Origin: Acidimicrobiia bacterium | Lineage (GTDB): Bacteria; Actinomycetota; Acidimicrobiia; Spongiisociales; ZC4RG35 | NCBI GenBank assembly: GCA_029865445.1 | Contig: JAOUGY010000113.1 | Coordinates: forward strand, 1 to 10,643 | Reading direction: 5' to 3' | Length of the DNA: 10,643 nt | In this document: positions 1-6,194 of the stretch, one piece after another | Layout of the letters: every line of letters begins with the position of its first letter | Position numbering within the stretch: the first letter of the stretch is position 1 | Notes under the pieces: generated by a model | Database searches by the model: none | What the model was told of the DNA's origin: nothing | Seen by the model: only the letters and a program-made list of their open reading frames with translations | Translations under genes and position numbers: made by a program

Positions 1-139
1 CGAGGCGGATGTGGCGGCGTTGGCAGCGGCAGGGGTGACGCGGGGGTGCAATCCGCCGGTGAACGATCGGTTCTGCCCCGCCGAGCCGGTGACTAGGGGT
101 CAGATGGCAGCCTTCCTCCATCGAGCCCTCACGGACTGA
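1..139 (+). CDS. C-terminal end of a protein with an SLH-like repeat (5' end outside window)
   Basis: The frame opening at base 2 encodes 45 residues and stops at TGA 137-139. It reads as the end of an SLH-type repeat: an AAAGVTRGCNPP stretch, then a FCP cysteine motif, then VTRGQMAAFLHRAL just before the stop. The same signature (GCNPP...FCP...TRxQMAxFLxRA) occurs three times in the gene at the right edge of this window, on the opposite strand. SLH repeats normally attach secreted proteins non-covalently to cell-wall polymers, so this is probably a secreted or surface protein; its main domain lies to the left and cannot be judged. The 90 bases between its stop and rocD hold only weak dyads and no convincing terminator. 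Confidence 0.8.
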   Translation, partial: EADVAALAAAGVTRGCNPPVNDRFCPAEPVTRGQMAAFLHRALTD

Positions 140-217
140 CGCTCGGGCACGTAGCGTGTCGCCATCTGTGACGAAGAACCCACTTCTCCGGGCGGCGACG
201 CTGTGGTCGAGGATGCC

Positions 218-230
218 TAGATTGAGTGGA
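218..230 (+). promoter_or_regulatory. Putative leaderless promoter (-10 element) of rocD
   Basis: TAGATT at 218-223 fits the actinobacterial -10 pattern TAnnnT and is followed by six bases, so the expected transcription start is the A of the rocD ATG at 230. No Shine-Dalgarno sequence precedes the ATG, which fits a leaderless mRNA. No convincing -35 hexamer is visible. The call is pattern-based. Confidence 0.5.
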
Positions 231-1450
231 TGAACTCGTCGCCCAGACCACCCGAGGACTACATCGCCGTCGAGTACGAGCTCGGCGCCCACAACTACAA
301 ACCGCTCGATGTGGTCCTGACCCGCGGGGAAGGCGTATGGGTGTGGGACGTCGAGGGGAATCGATACCTCGATTGCCTGGCGGCGTACTCGGCCGTCAAC
401 CAGGGGCACTGTCACCCCAAGATCCTCGAAACCATGATGCACCAGGCCAAGCGCCTGACGCTGACGTCGAGAGCGTTTCGCAACGACCAGCTGGCACCGT
501 TCTACGAGGAGGTGGCCGAACTCACGGGGGCCCACAAGATTCTTCCGATGAACAGCGGGGCCGAGGCGGTGGAATCCGCCGTGAAGGCAGTTCGCAAGTG
601 GGGCTATGAGGTGAAGGGGGTACCGCCGGGGCAGGCGGAGATCATCGTGGCCGCCAACAACTTCCATGGTCGGACGCTGGGGATCGTCGGTTTCAGCACC
701 GACCCGGTCGCCCGGCACAACTTCGGACCGTTTGCTCCCGGCTTTGTGGTCATCCCGTTCGGTGACTCGGAGGCCCTACGGCAGGCGATCACCCCCAACA
801 CCGTGGCGTTCCTGGTCGAGCCCATCCAGGGTGAGGCGGGGGTGATCATTCCCCCGGACGGATACCTCCGAGAGATCCGCGACATCTGCCACGAACACGG
901 CGTGACCCTCATTCTCGACGAGATCCAAACCGGGCTCGGTCGGACCGGCAAGCTGTTCGCCGAGGAGTACGAAGACGTGGAGGCCGATGTGACCCTCGTC
1001 GGAAAGGCGCTGTCCGGTGGCTTCTACCCGGTGTCCGCGGTCCTCTCGAACCAGGAGATCCTCGGGGTCCTGCGGCCCGGCGAGCATGGATCGACGTTCG
1101 GCGGCAATCCGCTCGCATGTGCGGTGGCGCGCACGGCGCTCAAGGTGCTGGTCGAGGAAGGCATGATCGACAACGCCCGGGAGATGGGGGACCGGTTCCA
1201 GGCTCTCCTCGAAGGCATCGGCGGCGACGCCATTGTCGACGTCCGGGGTCGCGGGTTGATGATCGCCATCGAACTCCACGCCGAGGCGGGAGGTGCGCGC
1301 CGCTACACCGAAGCCTTGAAGGACCGCGGGATCCTGTGCAAAGAAACCCACACCAATACCATTCGTTTTGCGCCGCCCTTGGTGATCACGGCGGACCAGG
1401 TCGACTGGGCGGCATCGGAGATCGCCGCAGTGGTCGGCGGCATCAGCTGA
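230..1450 (+). CDS. rocD: Ornithine aminotransferase (ornithine--oxo-acid transaminase)
   Basis: A class III PLP-dependent aminotransferase of 406 residues, the usual length. It would move the delta-amino group of ornithine to 2-oxoglutarate, giving glutamate-5-semialdehyde and glutamate, and so links arginine/ornithine breakdown to proline and glutamate in the cytosol. Diagnostic stretches are SYSAVNQGHCHP-like (about 52-63), the NSGAEAVESAVKAVRKWGY block (108-126), VEPIQGEAGV, LILDEIQTG with the PLP-contacting Asp230, and GKALSGG with the Schiff-base Lys259. Tyr23 in GAHNY and Arg148 in FHGRTL are 125 residues apart, matching the ornithine-specificity residues Tyr55 and Arg180 of human OAT. 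This favours RocD over acetylornithine or 4-aminobutyrate aminotransferases. The ATG at 230 is supported by the -10 box just upstream. Its last 8 bases overlap the convergent matB. No arginase or proline gene is adjacent. Confidence 0.93.
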   Translation: MNSSPRPPEDYIAVEYELGAHNYKPLDVVLTRGEGVWVWDVEGNRYLDCLAAYSAVNQGHCHPKILETMMHQAKRLTLTSRAFRNDQLAPFYEEVAELTGAHKILPMNSGAEAVESAVKAVRKWGYEVKGVPPGQAEIIVAANNFHGRTLGIVGFSTDPVARHNFGPFAPGFVVIPFGDSEALRQAITPNTVAFLVEPIQGEAGVIIPPDGYLREIRDICHEHGVTLILDEIQTGLGRTGKLFAEEYEDVEADVTLVGKALSGGFYPVSAVLSNQEILGVLRPGEHGSTFGGNPLACAVARTALKVLVEEGMIDNAREMGDRFQALLEGIGGDAIVDVRGRGLMIAIELHAEAGGARRYTEALKDRGILCKETHTNTIRFAPPLVITADQVDWAASEIAAVVGGIS

Positions 1451-2882
1451 AGAGCGAGCGGTATCGGGAGCGGAGCTCCGCTTTCAAGACCTTCCCCATC
1501 GCGTTCCGTGGCAGAGCGTCGATCTCGACGATCTGCTTGGGATGTTTGAACCGTGCGATCGCATCGAGGGAGGCTCGCGCCCCTTGCTCGTCGTAGGCGG
1601 CATCGGTGGTCACAAATGCCGTGACGGCCTCACCGAGATCCGGATGGGGCAGACCCACCACTGCAGCTTCGACAACGCCCGGTACGGCGTCGAGAACTTG
1701 TTCCACCTCCACCGGATACACGTTGAGGCCGCCGCTGATGATCATGTCGGACGCTCGACCTTCGAGCGTCAGCCTGCCGCTCGCGTCGAGCTTGCCGATA
1801 TCGCCGGTGCGCAACCACCCATCGGGGGTGAACGCGGCGGCAGTGTGGTCCGGCATCCGCCAATACCCACTGAAGACATTGGGTCCCCGGCATTCGACAT
1901 TGCCCGCAATCCCGGGGGGAGCGACTGCGTCGTCGACTGTCACCCGCACTTCGATGCCAGGCAGCGCAAACCCGACCGTGCCGGGGATGCGCGCCCCCTC
2001 ATAGGGGTTGGAGGTGATCATTCCGGCCTCGGTCATGCCATACCTCTCGAGAATCGCATGGCCGGTTCGGTGCTCGAACTCCCGATGGGTCGCTGCCGTG
2101 AGGGGGGCCGAGCCGGAGGTGAACAGTCGGACTCCGGAAAAAGGCTCGGGCGCCGCCAAGAGCCGGGAATAGAACGTGGGCACGCCCATCATGACGGTGG
2201 CATCCCCAAGGGAGCGTTTCACTTCGCCGACGTCGAAGCGGTCGAGGAATACCACCGTTGAAGCCGTGAACATCGCGCAGTGCAGCGCCACGAACAGACC
2301 GTGGACGTGGAAGATGGGGAGGGCGTGGACGAGCACGTCCGACTCGTGGAATCGCCACGCCTCGACCAGCGCCTTCGCGTTGGAAATCAGGTTGTCGTTG
2401 GTGAGCACAGCGCCCTTGGATCGACCTGTTGTCCCGGACGTGTACAGCATCGCCGCCGGGTCGTCACCGGACCGTCCGACGTCTTCGACCCCAGCCCCGG
2501 GCTTCAACGTGCCCGAACCGTCCGCCTCGAGGATGAGTGATCCCGGACGTGCGTTCGCCGCACCGGTCACCACGACCGCCGGCTCGGCGTCTTCGACGAA
2601 GGCGTCGACCTCGGTGGGCGTGTATGCCGTATTGAGTGGCACGAAGACGGCGCCGATGCGGAGCGTGGCTAGGTAGAGGGCCACGGCGTATGGGGACTTC
2701 GCCACCTGGACCATCACCCGGTCTCCCGGTGTCACGTCTCGCGCCTGGAGCGATGCCCCGTAGGAGGCTGCCAGGGAATCGACCTCCTCGTATGACCACT
2801 GGTGCCCACCTGGTTGGCTGAGGAACGTGCGATGCGGCCGGGCACCCCACGCCTGGCTCAGGTGGGCGTGGAGACTCGTCAC
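1443..2882 (-). CDS. matB: Malonyl-CoA synthetase (AMP-forming, MatB type)
   Basis: A 479-residue acyl-CoA synthetase of the ANL (adenylate-forming) superfamily that would activate malonate with ATP and CoA to malonyl-CoA in the cytosol. Visible motifs are the P-loop YTSGTTGRSKG (147-157), LPIFHVHGL (188-196), MMGVPTFYSRLL (231-242), LFTSGSAPL (253-261), ERYGMTEAGM followed by TSNPYEGAR (279-298), RTGDIG (358-363), GRASDMIISGGLNVYP (375-390) and the C-terminal PRNAMGKV with catalytic Lys464. The HVHGL, VPTFYSRLL and TSNPYEGAR blocks are typical of MatB rather than long-chain or acetyl-CoA synthetases. Arg298 lies where characterised MatB enzymes have the arginine thought to bind malonate's free carboxylate. 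The GTG start at 2882 overlaps the sulP stop as GTGA, so translation is probably coupled. Methylmalonate is a possible alternative substrate. The 3' end overlaps rocD by 8 bases. Confidence 0.9.
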   Translation of the reverse strand: MTSLHAHLSQAWGARPHRTFLSQPGGHQWSYEEVDSLAASYGASLQARDVTPGDRVMVQVAKSPYAVALYLATLRIGAVFVPLNTAYTPTEVDAFVEDAEPAVVVTGAANARPGSLILEADGSGTLKPGAGVEDVGRSGDDPAAMLYTSGTTGRSKGAVLTNDNLISNAKALVEAWRFHESDVLVHALPIFHVHGLFVALHCAMFTASTVVFLDRFDVGEVKRSLGDATVMMGVPTFYSRLLAAPEPFSGVRLFTSGSAPLTAATHREFEHRTGHAILERYGMTEAGMITSNPYEGARIPGTVGFALPGIEVRVTVDDAVAPPGIAGNVECRGPNVFSGYWRMPDHTAAAFTPDGWLRTGDIGKLDASGRLTLEGRASDMIISGGLNVYPVEVEQVLDAVPGVVEAAVVGLPHPDLGEAVTAFVTTDAAYDEQGARASLDAIARFKHPKQIVEIDALPRNAMGKVLKAELRSRYRSLFS

Positions 2883-4390
2883 TGTGATTCCGGAGCGAAC
2901 TCGCCGAGCACCGCATTCACGAGGCGGGTCGACTGGGGCGGCACGCCCCGCAGCGACACTTCCAGACCGGCCGCAGTCGTGTCTTCACACAAGGCGCGAA
3001 GGGCCACGGCCCCGGTGTAGTCGATACGCCCCAGTCCGGAGAGGTCGATGACCACTCGACTCGCCTCGGGGTGCTGTGCGATGAGCTTCACCAAGCGGTC
3101 TTCCATCTCCGGTGTCGACGCAAAGAAGAGCACGCCCTTCGGTCTGAGGATCACCGTCTCCCCTTCGAAGTCGCGTCCGACCTGGAGGTGGAGCTCACGC
3201 CACAGGTGGATGAGAACGGCGGCGGCGATACCGACGGTGATCCCCAGGTCGATCCGCGGGTTGAGCGCGAGGGTGCCGACGAACGTGATGAGTGCCACCA
3301 ATCCCTGAGGCCTGGAGCTCCTGCCGACCGTGAGGATTCGATCGGGTCGGACGAGTGGGGCGACACCGATGATCACGACCGCCGCCAGGAAGGCTTTCGG
3401 GAGATCCTCGAGAATGCGGGCGAAGGGCAGGAACCCGAGCACGATCAGGCCGGCGATGCCTCCTGCCCACCTACTGGTGGCCCCCGCCATTCGGGCAACT
3501 CCGGTTCGCGAGAACGAACCTCCGACGGGAAACGCGCCGGTGAACCCGGCGGTGATGTTGGCCGCTCCCTGGGCGAGGAATTCGCGGTCGGCGCTCCAAC
3601 TGGTGCGGTCCATGGCGGCGTAGGTGCGGGCGATCGATGCGGGCTCGGCGAATCCGACCAGAGCCACGACTGCGGCCGGGACGAGGAGGATCGGCAGGCT
3701 CGCCCAATCGAATCCCAGGTTGAGCGTCGGGAGGCTGGCCGTTACCTCTCCGATCGGTTGTCCACCTATCCCGGCAGCCCCCAAGATGATTGCGATCACG
3801 CCTGCCAGGAGGACCCCGGGGATGAGGCGATGGATCCGTCTTACTCCGAGGATGATGACGGCGGTGATGACGGCCACCATGACCGCCTGGGAGTGCCACG
3901 GCACCGTGAACGACTCGAAGGCGCGGCCGAAGAGACCGTCCGAGGTGGTCTCGGCTCCGACCGCCGTGGGGAGCTGGGAGGCGATGATGATGATGGAGGC
4001 GGCGGCGGTGAATCCGGTGAGCACGGGTTGGGACAGCAGGTAGGCGATCGCTCCCGCACCCAGGAGGCCCAGCGCCAGCCTGATCACACCGACCATGAGG
4101 GCGAGCAGGCTGGCGGCACGGATCCAATCCTCTGACTTGGGTTCCAGGCCCAGCGAAGCCAGCGCCGAGAAGGTCAGTAATCCGGTGAGCGCCACTGGTC
4201 CGGTTTGGAGATAGCGGGAAGACGCCAGGAAGGCGGCGGCGATGGGTGGTAGCGCCGCCGCCACGAGACCCAGCCCCGGAGGCATTCCCGCCAGATCGGC
4301 ATATGCCAGCGCTTGCGGGATGGCGACGAGCGCCACCGAGAGTCCGGCGATCAGGTCGCCGGGGGAGATGCGGCCCTTCGAATGTTTCAC
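2879..4390 (-). CDS. SulP/SLC26-family anion transporter with C-terminal STAS domain
   Basis: A 503-residue inner-membrane permease. The N-terminal half has the SulP signature IPQALAYADLAGMPPGLGL (24-42), followed by repeated hydrophobic helices to about residue 400. It includes FAEPASIARTYA (247-258) and the GAANITAGFTGAFPVGGSFSRT region (275-296), which are hallmarks of the family. Residues about 411-500 form a STAS domain with VVIDLSGLGRIDYTGA (446-461). Family members move sulfate, bicarbonate or C4-dicarboxylates, and sequence alone does not decide the substrate. The GTGA overlap with downstream matB suggests a carboxylate such as malonate, which is inference. No sulfate-assimilation or carbonic anhydrase gene is nearby. 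The GTG start at 4390 is chosen because the frame begins there and a -10 element lies exactly six bases upstream, as expected for a leaderless mRNA. Confidence 0.92.
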   Translation of the reverse strand: MKHSKGRISPGDLIAGLSVALVAIPQALAYADLAGMPPGLGLVAAALPPIAAAFLASSRYLQTGPVALTGLLTFSALASLGLEPKSEDWIRAASLLALMVGVIRLALGLLGAGAIAYLLSQPVLTGFTAAASIIIIASQLPTAVGAETTSDGLFGRAFESFTVPWHSQAVMVAVITAVIILGVRRIHRLIPGVLLAGVIAIILGAAGIGGQPIGEVTASLPTLNLGFDWASLPILLVPAAVVALVGFAEPASIARTYAAMDRTSWSADREFLAQGAANITAGFTGAFPVGGSFSRTGVARMAGATSRWAGGIAGLIVLGFLPFARILEDLPKAFLAAVVIIGVAPLVRPDRILTVGRSSRPQGLVALITFVGTLALNPRIDLGITVGIAAAVLIHLWRELHLQVGRDFEGETVILRPKGVLFFASTPEMEDRLVKLIAQHPEASRVVIDLSGLGRIDYTGAVALRALCEDTTAAGLEVSLRGVPPQSTRLVNAVLGEFAPESQ

Positions 4391-4409
4391 ACCCAGACGC
4401 TAATGCGTC
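4391..4409 (-). promoter_or_regulatory. Putative leaderless promoter of sulP-matB overlapped by a palindrome
   Basis: On the minus strand TAGCGT (4402-4397) matches TAnnnT and is followed by six bases before the GTG of sulP, so the transcript should start at the start codon. The inverted repeat GACGC-ATTA-GCGTC (4409-4396) covers this -10 box. It could be an operator, or a weak hairpin ending transcription of the LPFTG gene whose stop lies at 4426. No T-run follows it. Confidence 0.45.
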
Positions 4410-4425
4410 GGGGGGAGGCGCCGGT

Positions 4426-5223
4426 TCAGCTGTCGCGGGCCGCCAGCAGGGCTCCCCCGCCCAGGAGGAACAACGCGGTGGCAGCCATCAGCCAGCCCGC
4501 GGTTTCCACCGGCGGGCCGGTGAACGGCAGGGTGGAGGCGGTCACCTGCGGCACCGTGGTGCTGCTCGAGGTCGCCTCGGCGCTGGTGGAGGTTGTGGGC
4601 AGGGTTGTGGTCGTGGTTCCGAGCACGGTTGAGCTCGACGTGGTGGGAGCAGTCGTGGTGGTGGTGGGCTCCGTGGTGGTCGTGGTTGCTTCCGTCGTTG
4701 TTGTGGTGGCCTGCGTCGTTGTCGTCGTCTCCGGCTCACAGTCGACGAACACCTCGTAGTCGACCGAGGTGGCGACGATGTCGTCCTCGTCGGGAAGCAT
4801 GACGTTGTACAGCTCGATCGTAGGACCCAACACCAGGGTTTCGTCTTCGAGACGCGTCGTGGTGACGTTGGGCTCGGATTCCGTTTCGAGGATGTCGCTC
4901 TCGTCGTCCCCGGTCACGATCACGCCGAAGTTGTTCGGGTGGACGCTGTCGCCATTGGCGGCGGTGATGGTGAACGTGCACTCGATGCCGATCAGGTCGG
5001 CATAGCCGTTTTCTGCCAGGTCGTAGACCGCGAGCAGCCGCCTCACCCCCACCTGGTCCGACGCGGATGCCGGTCGAGGGATGTAGAAATCGGATGCCGC
5101 GAGGAGCGAAATCGGGGCTGCGAACGCGGGCACGCTCGCGTAGAACAGACCTGCGACGACCACCATCAACCCGAGGCTCCGGCGCACAGAAAGTGGCATG
5201 GCTCGATTCTTGACGGTGGTCAT
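4426..5223 (-). CDS. Secreted LPFTG-anchored protein with Thr-rich linker, paralogue 1
   Basis: A 265-residue predicted surface protein of unknown function. Residues 1-35 look like a signal peptide (RRS, hydrophobic core, cleavage near AFA|AP). Residues 45-163 form a domain I do not recognise, opening DFYIPRP and carrying SDQVGV, NGDSVHPNNFG, TESEPNVTTT and IELYNVMLP. Its only two cysteines, Cys82 and Cys162, are 80 apart and could pair. A Thr-rich linker (166-230) leads to LPFTG (232-236), a hydrophobic segment and the tail AARDS, a standard sortase sorting signal. The ATG at 5223 is supported by AAGGGA at 5234-5229. The neighbour at 5310-6095 is a clear paralogue, about three-quarters identical in the domain by eye and closer in the C-terminus. 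A wall-linked structural or ligand-binding role is possible but unproven. Confidence 0.88.
   Translation of the reverse strand: MTTVKNRAMPLSVRRSLGLMVVVAGLFYASVPAFAAPISLLAASDFYIPRPASASDQVGVRRLLAVYDLAENGYADLIGIECTFTITAANGDSVHPNNFGVIVTGDDESDILETESEPNVTTTRLEDETLVLGPTIELYNVMLPDEDDIVATSVDYEVFVDCEPETTTTTQATTTTTEATTTTTEPTTTTTAPTTSSSTVLGTTTTTLPTTSTSAEATSSSTTVPQVTASTLPFTGPPVETAGWLMAATALFLLGGGALLAARDS
4594..4728 (-). repeat. Low-complexity Thr-codon tract in LPFTG paralogue 1
   Basis: The DNA is an imperfect run of ACN codons encoding TTTTT blocks separated by EA, EP or AP, forming the wall-spanning linker. The copies are not exact, so simple slippage-type phase variation is not obvious, although linker length could vary between strains. 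Confidence 0.75.
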
Positions 5224-5228
5224 CTTGT

Positions 5229-5234
5229 TCCCTT
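5229..5234 (-). promoter_or_regulatory. Ribosome binding site of LPFTG paralogue 1
   Basis: AAGGGA lies five bases upstream of the ATG at 5223. It supports that start over the in-frame ATG at codon 9, which has no such motif. Confidence 0.55.
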
Positions 5235-5256
5235 CGTTGGGTCAGATTGAGGCAGG

Positions 5257-5297
5257 AAGTGAAGGGGCGAGCCTACCACCGGCTCGCCACTTCACTT
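5257..5297 (-). terminator. Strong hairpin between the two LPFTG paralogues
   Basis: Two 17-base arms (5257-5273 and 5281-5297) pair with a single mismatch around a 7-base loop. The hairpin begins 12 bases after the stop of paralogue 2 and ends 33 bases before the start of paralogue 1. No uninterrupted T-run follows, which is common for terminators of high-GC actinobacteria. It could fully end transcription or partly attenuate expression of paralogue 1. Confidence 0.65.
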
Positions 5298-5309
5298 CGA
5301 CGGCGGACC

Positions 5310-6095
5310 TCAGTTTTCGCGGGCTGCGAGGAGCGTCCCGCCCCCGAGCAGAAGCAGTGCGGTGGCCGCCATGAGCCATCCAGCGGCTTCCACCGGCGCC
5401 CCGGTGAAGGGCAGGGTCGAGGCGGTCACCTGGGGAACGGTGGTACTGGTGGAAGTTGCCGCTGCGCTGCTGGTGGTCGTCGGGAGGGTTGTCGTGGTGG
5501 TTCCGAGGACGGTGGAACTCGAGGTGGCGGGCACCGTGGTCGAGGTAGTGGTGGCCTCGGTGGTTGTAGTGGTCGCCTCGGTGGTCGTTGTCGTGTCCTC
5601 GGACGTAGTGGTCGTCTCCTCGGTCTCGCACGTCACGTCCACGACGTAATCGACCGACGTGGCCACGATGTCGTCGTCGTCGGGCAGCATCACGTTGTAG
5701 AGCTCGATGGTCGCACCCAACACGAGCGTTGCATCCTCCAGGGTGGTGGTGGTGACATTCGGCTCCGACTCGGTGTCGAAGATGTCGGTCTCCTCACCGC
5801 CGGTGGTTATCGCGCCGAAGTTGTTGGGGTGAACGCTGTCGCCATTGGCGGCCGACACAGAGAAAGAGCACTCGAGCCCGATGAGGTTGGCGTGTCCGTT
5901 GGCCGCCAGGTCGTAGGTGGTGAGGAGTCGATACACACCCACCTGATCGGAGGCTGCCGACGGCCGGGGGATGTAGAAGTCCGAGCCGGTGAACGAGAAG
6001 ATGACCGTCGCTGCTCCGGCCGGGAGCGACATCAGCATCAGTGCCGATATGGCGGTGAGAGCCGCCAAACTCCGGCGCACGGCAATGAACTTCAT
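5310..6095 (-). CDS. Secreted LPFTG-anchored protein with Thr-rich linker, paralogue 2
   Basis: A 261-residue sister of the downstream LPFTG protein, with the same layout: signal peptide to about AGA (residue 28), unrecognised domain (39-157) with Cys76 and Cys156 again 80 apart, Thr-rich linker (161-225), LPFTG (228-232), hydrophobic segment and the tail AAREN. The domain keeps DFYIPRP, ASDQVGV, AANGDSVHPNNFG, TESEPNVTTT, IELYNVMLPD and DDIVATSVDY. The changes cluster in a few patches, for example residues 95-107 and the last strand before Cys156. The ATG at 6095 follows a good Shine-Dalgarno sequence at 6110-6103. It lies downstream of the membrane protein at 6195-7028, with a 99-base gap. 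The product is expected on the outer surface, covalently linked to the wall if a sortase exists elsewhere in the genome. Its function is unknown. Confidence 0.88.
   Translation of the reverse strand: MKFIAVRRSLAALTAISALMLMSLPAGAATVIFSFTGSDFYIPRPSAASDQVGVYRLLTTYDLAANGHANLIGLECSFSVSAANGDSVHPNNFGAITTGGEETDIFDTESEPNVTTTTLEDATLVLGATIELYNVMLPDDDDIVATSVDYVVDVTCETEETTTTSEDTTTTTEATTTTTEATTTSTTVPATSSSTVLGTTTTTLPTTTSSAAATSTSTTVPQVTASTLPFTGAPVEAAGWLMAATALLLLGGGTLLAAREN
5481..5615 (-). repeat. Low-complexity Thr-codon tract in LPFTG paralogue 2
   Basis: An imperfect ACN-codon run encoding TTTT/EA/ED blocks, equivalent to the tract in paralogue 1. The part nearest the sorting signal (TSSSTVLGTTTTTLPTT) is almost the same in both genes. 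Confidence 0.75.
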
Positions 6096-6102
6096 GTGGA
6101 GA

Positions 6103-6110
6103 CCCTCCCT
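6103..6110 (-). promoter_or_regulatory. Ribosome binding site of LPFTG paralogue 2
   Basis: AGGGAGGG lies seven bases before the ATG at 6095, a strong purine-rich Shine-Dalgarno match. It implies a real 5' leader, unlike the leaderless genes in this window. Confidence 0.6.
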
Positions 6111-6194
6111 GGTCCGCCCGTCCGCACCAAAGCGGCCGAACGGTTCAATTTCCCGGTGTCACCGGCTTGCCCGTTTCTGCCCCTTCGGCGGCCA

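Noticed and set aside
3071..4135. A 354-codon open frame on the plus strand, antisense to sulP.
   Set aside because: Its translation is a polar, Gly/Asp/Arg-rich chain with no domain, and the opposite strand encodes a clear SulP transporter.
4594..5615. Thr-codon tracts as a CRISPR-like or phase-variation repeat array.
   Set aside because: The units are imperfect, codon-sized and in frame with secreted linkers; there are no spacers and no long exact mononucleotide or tetranucleotide runs.
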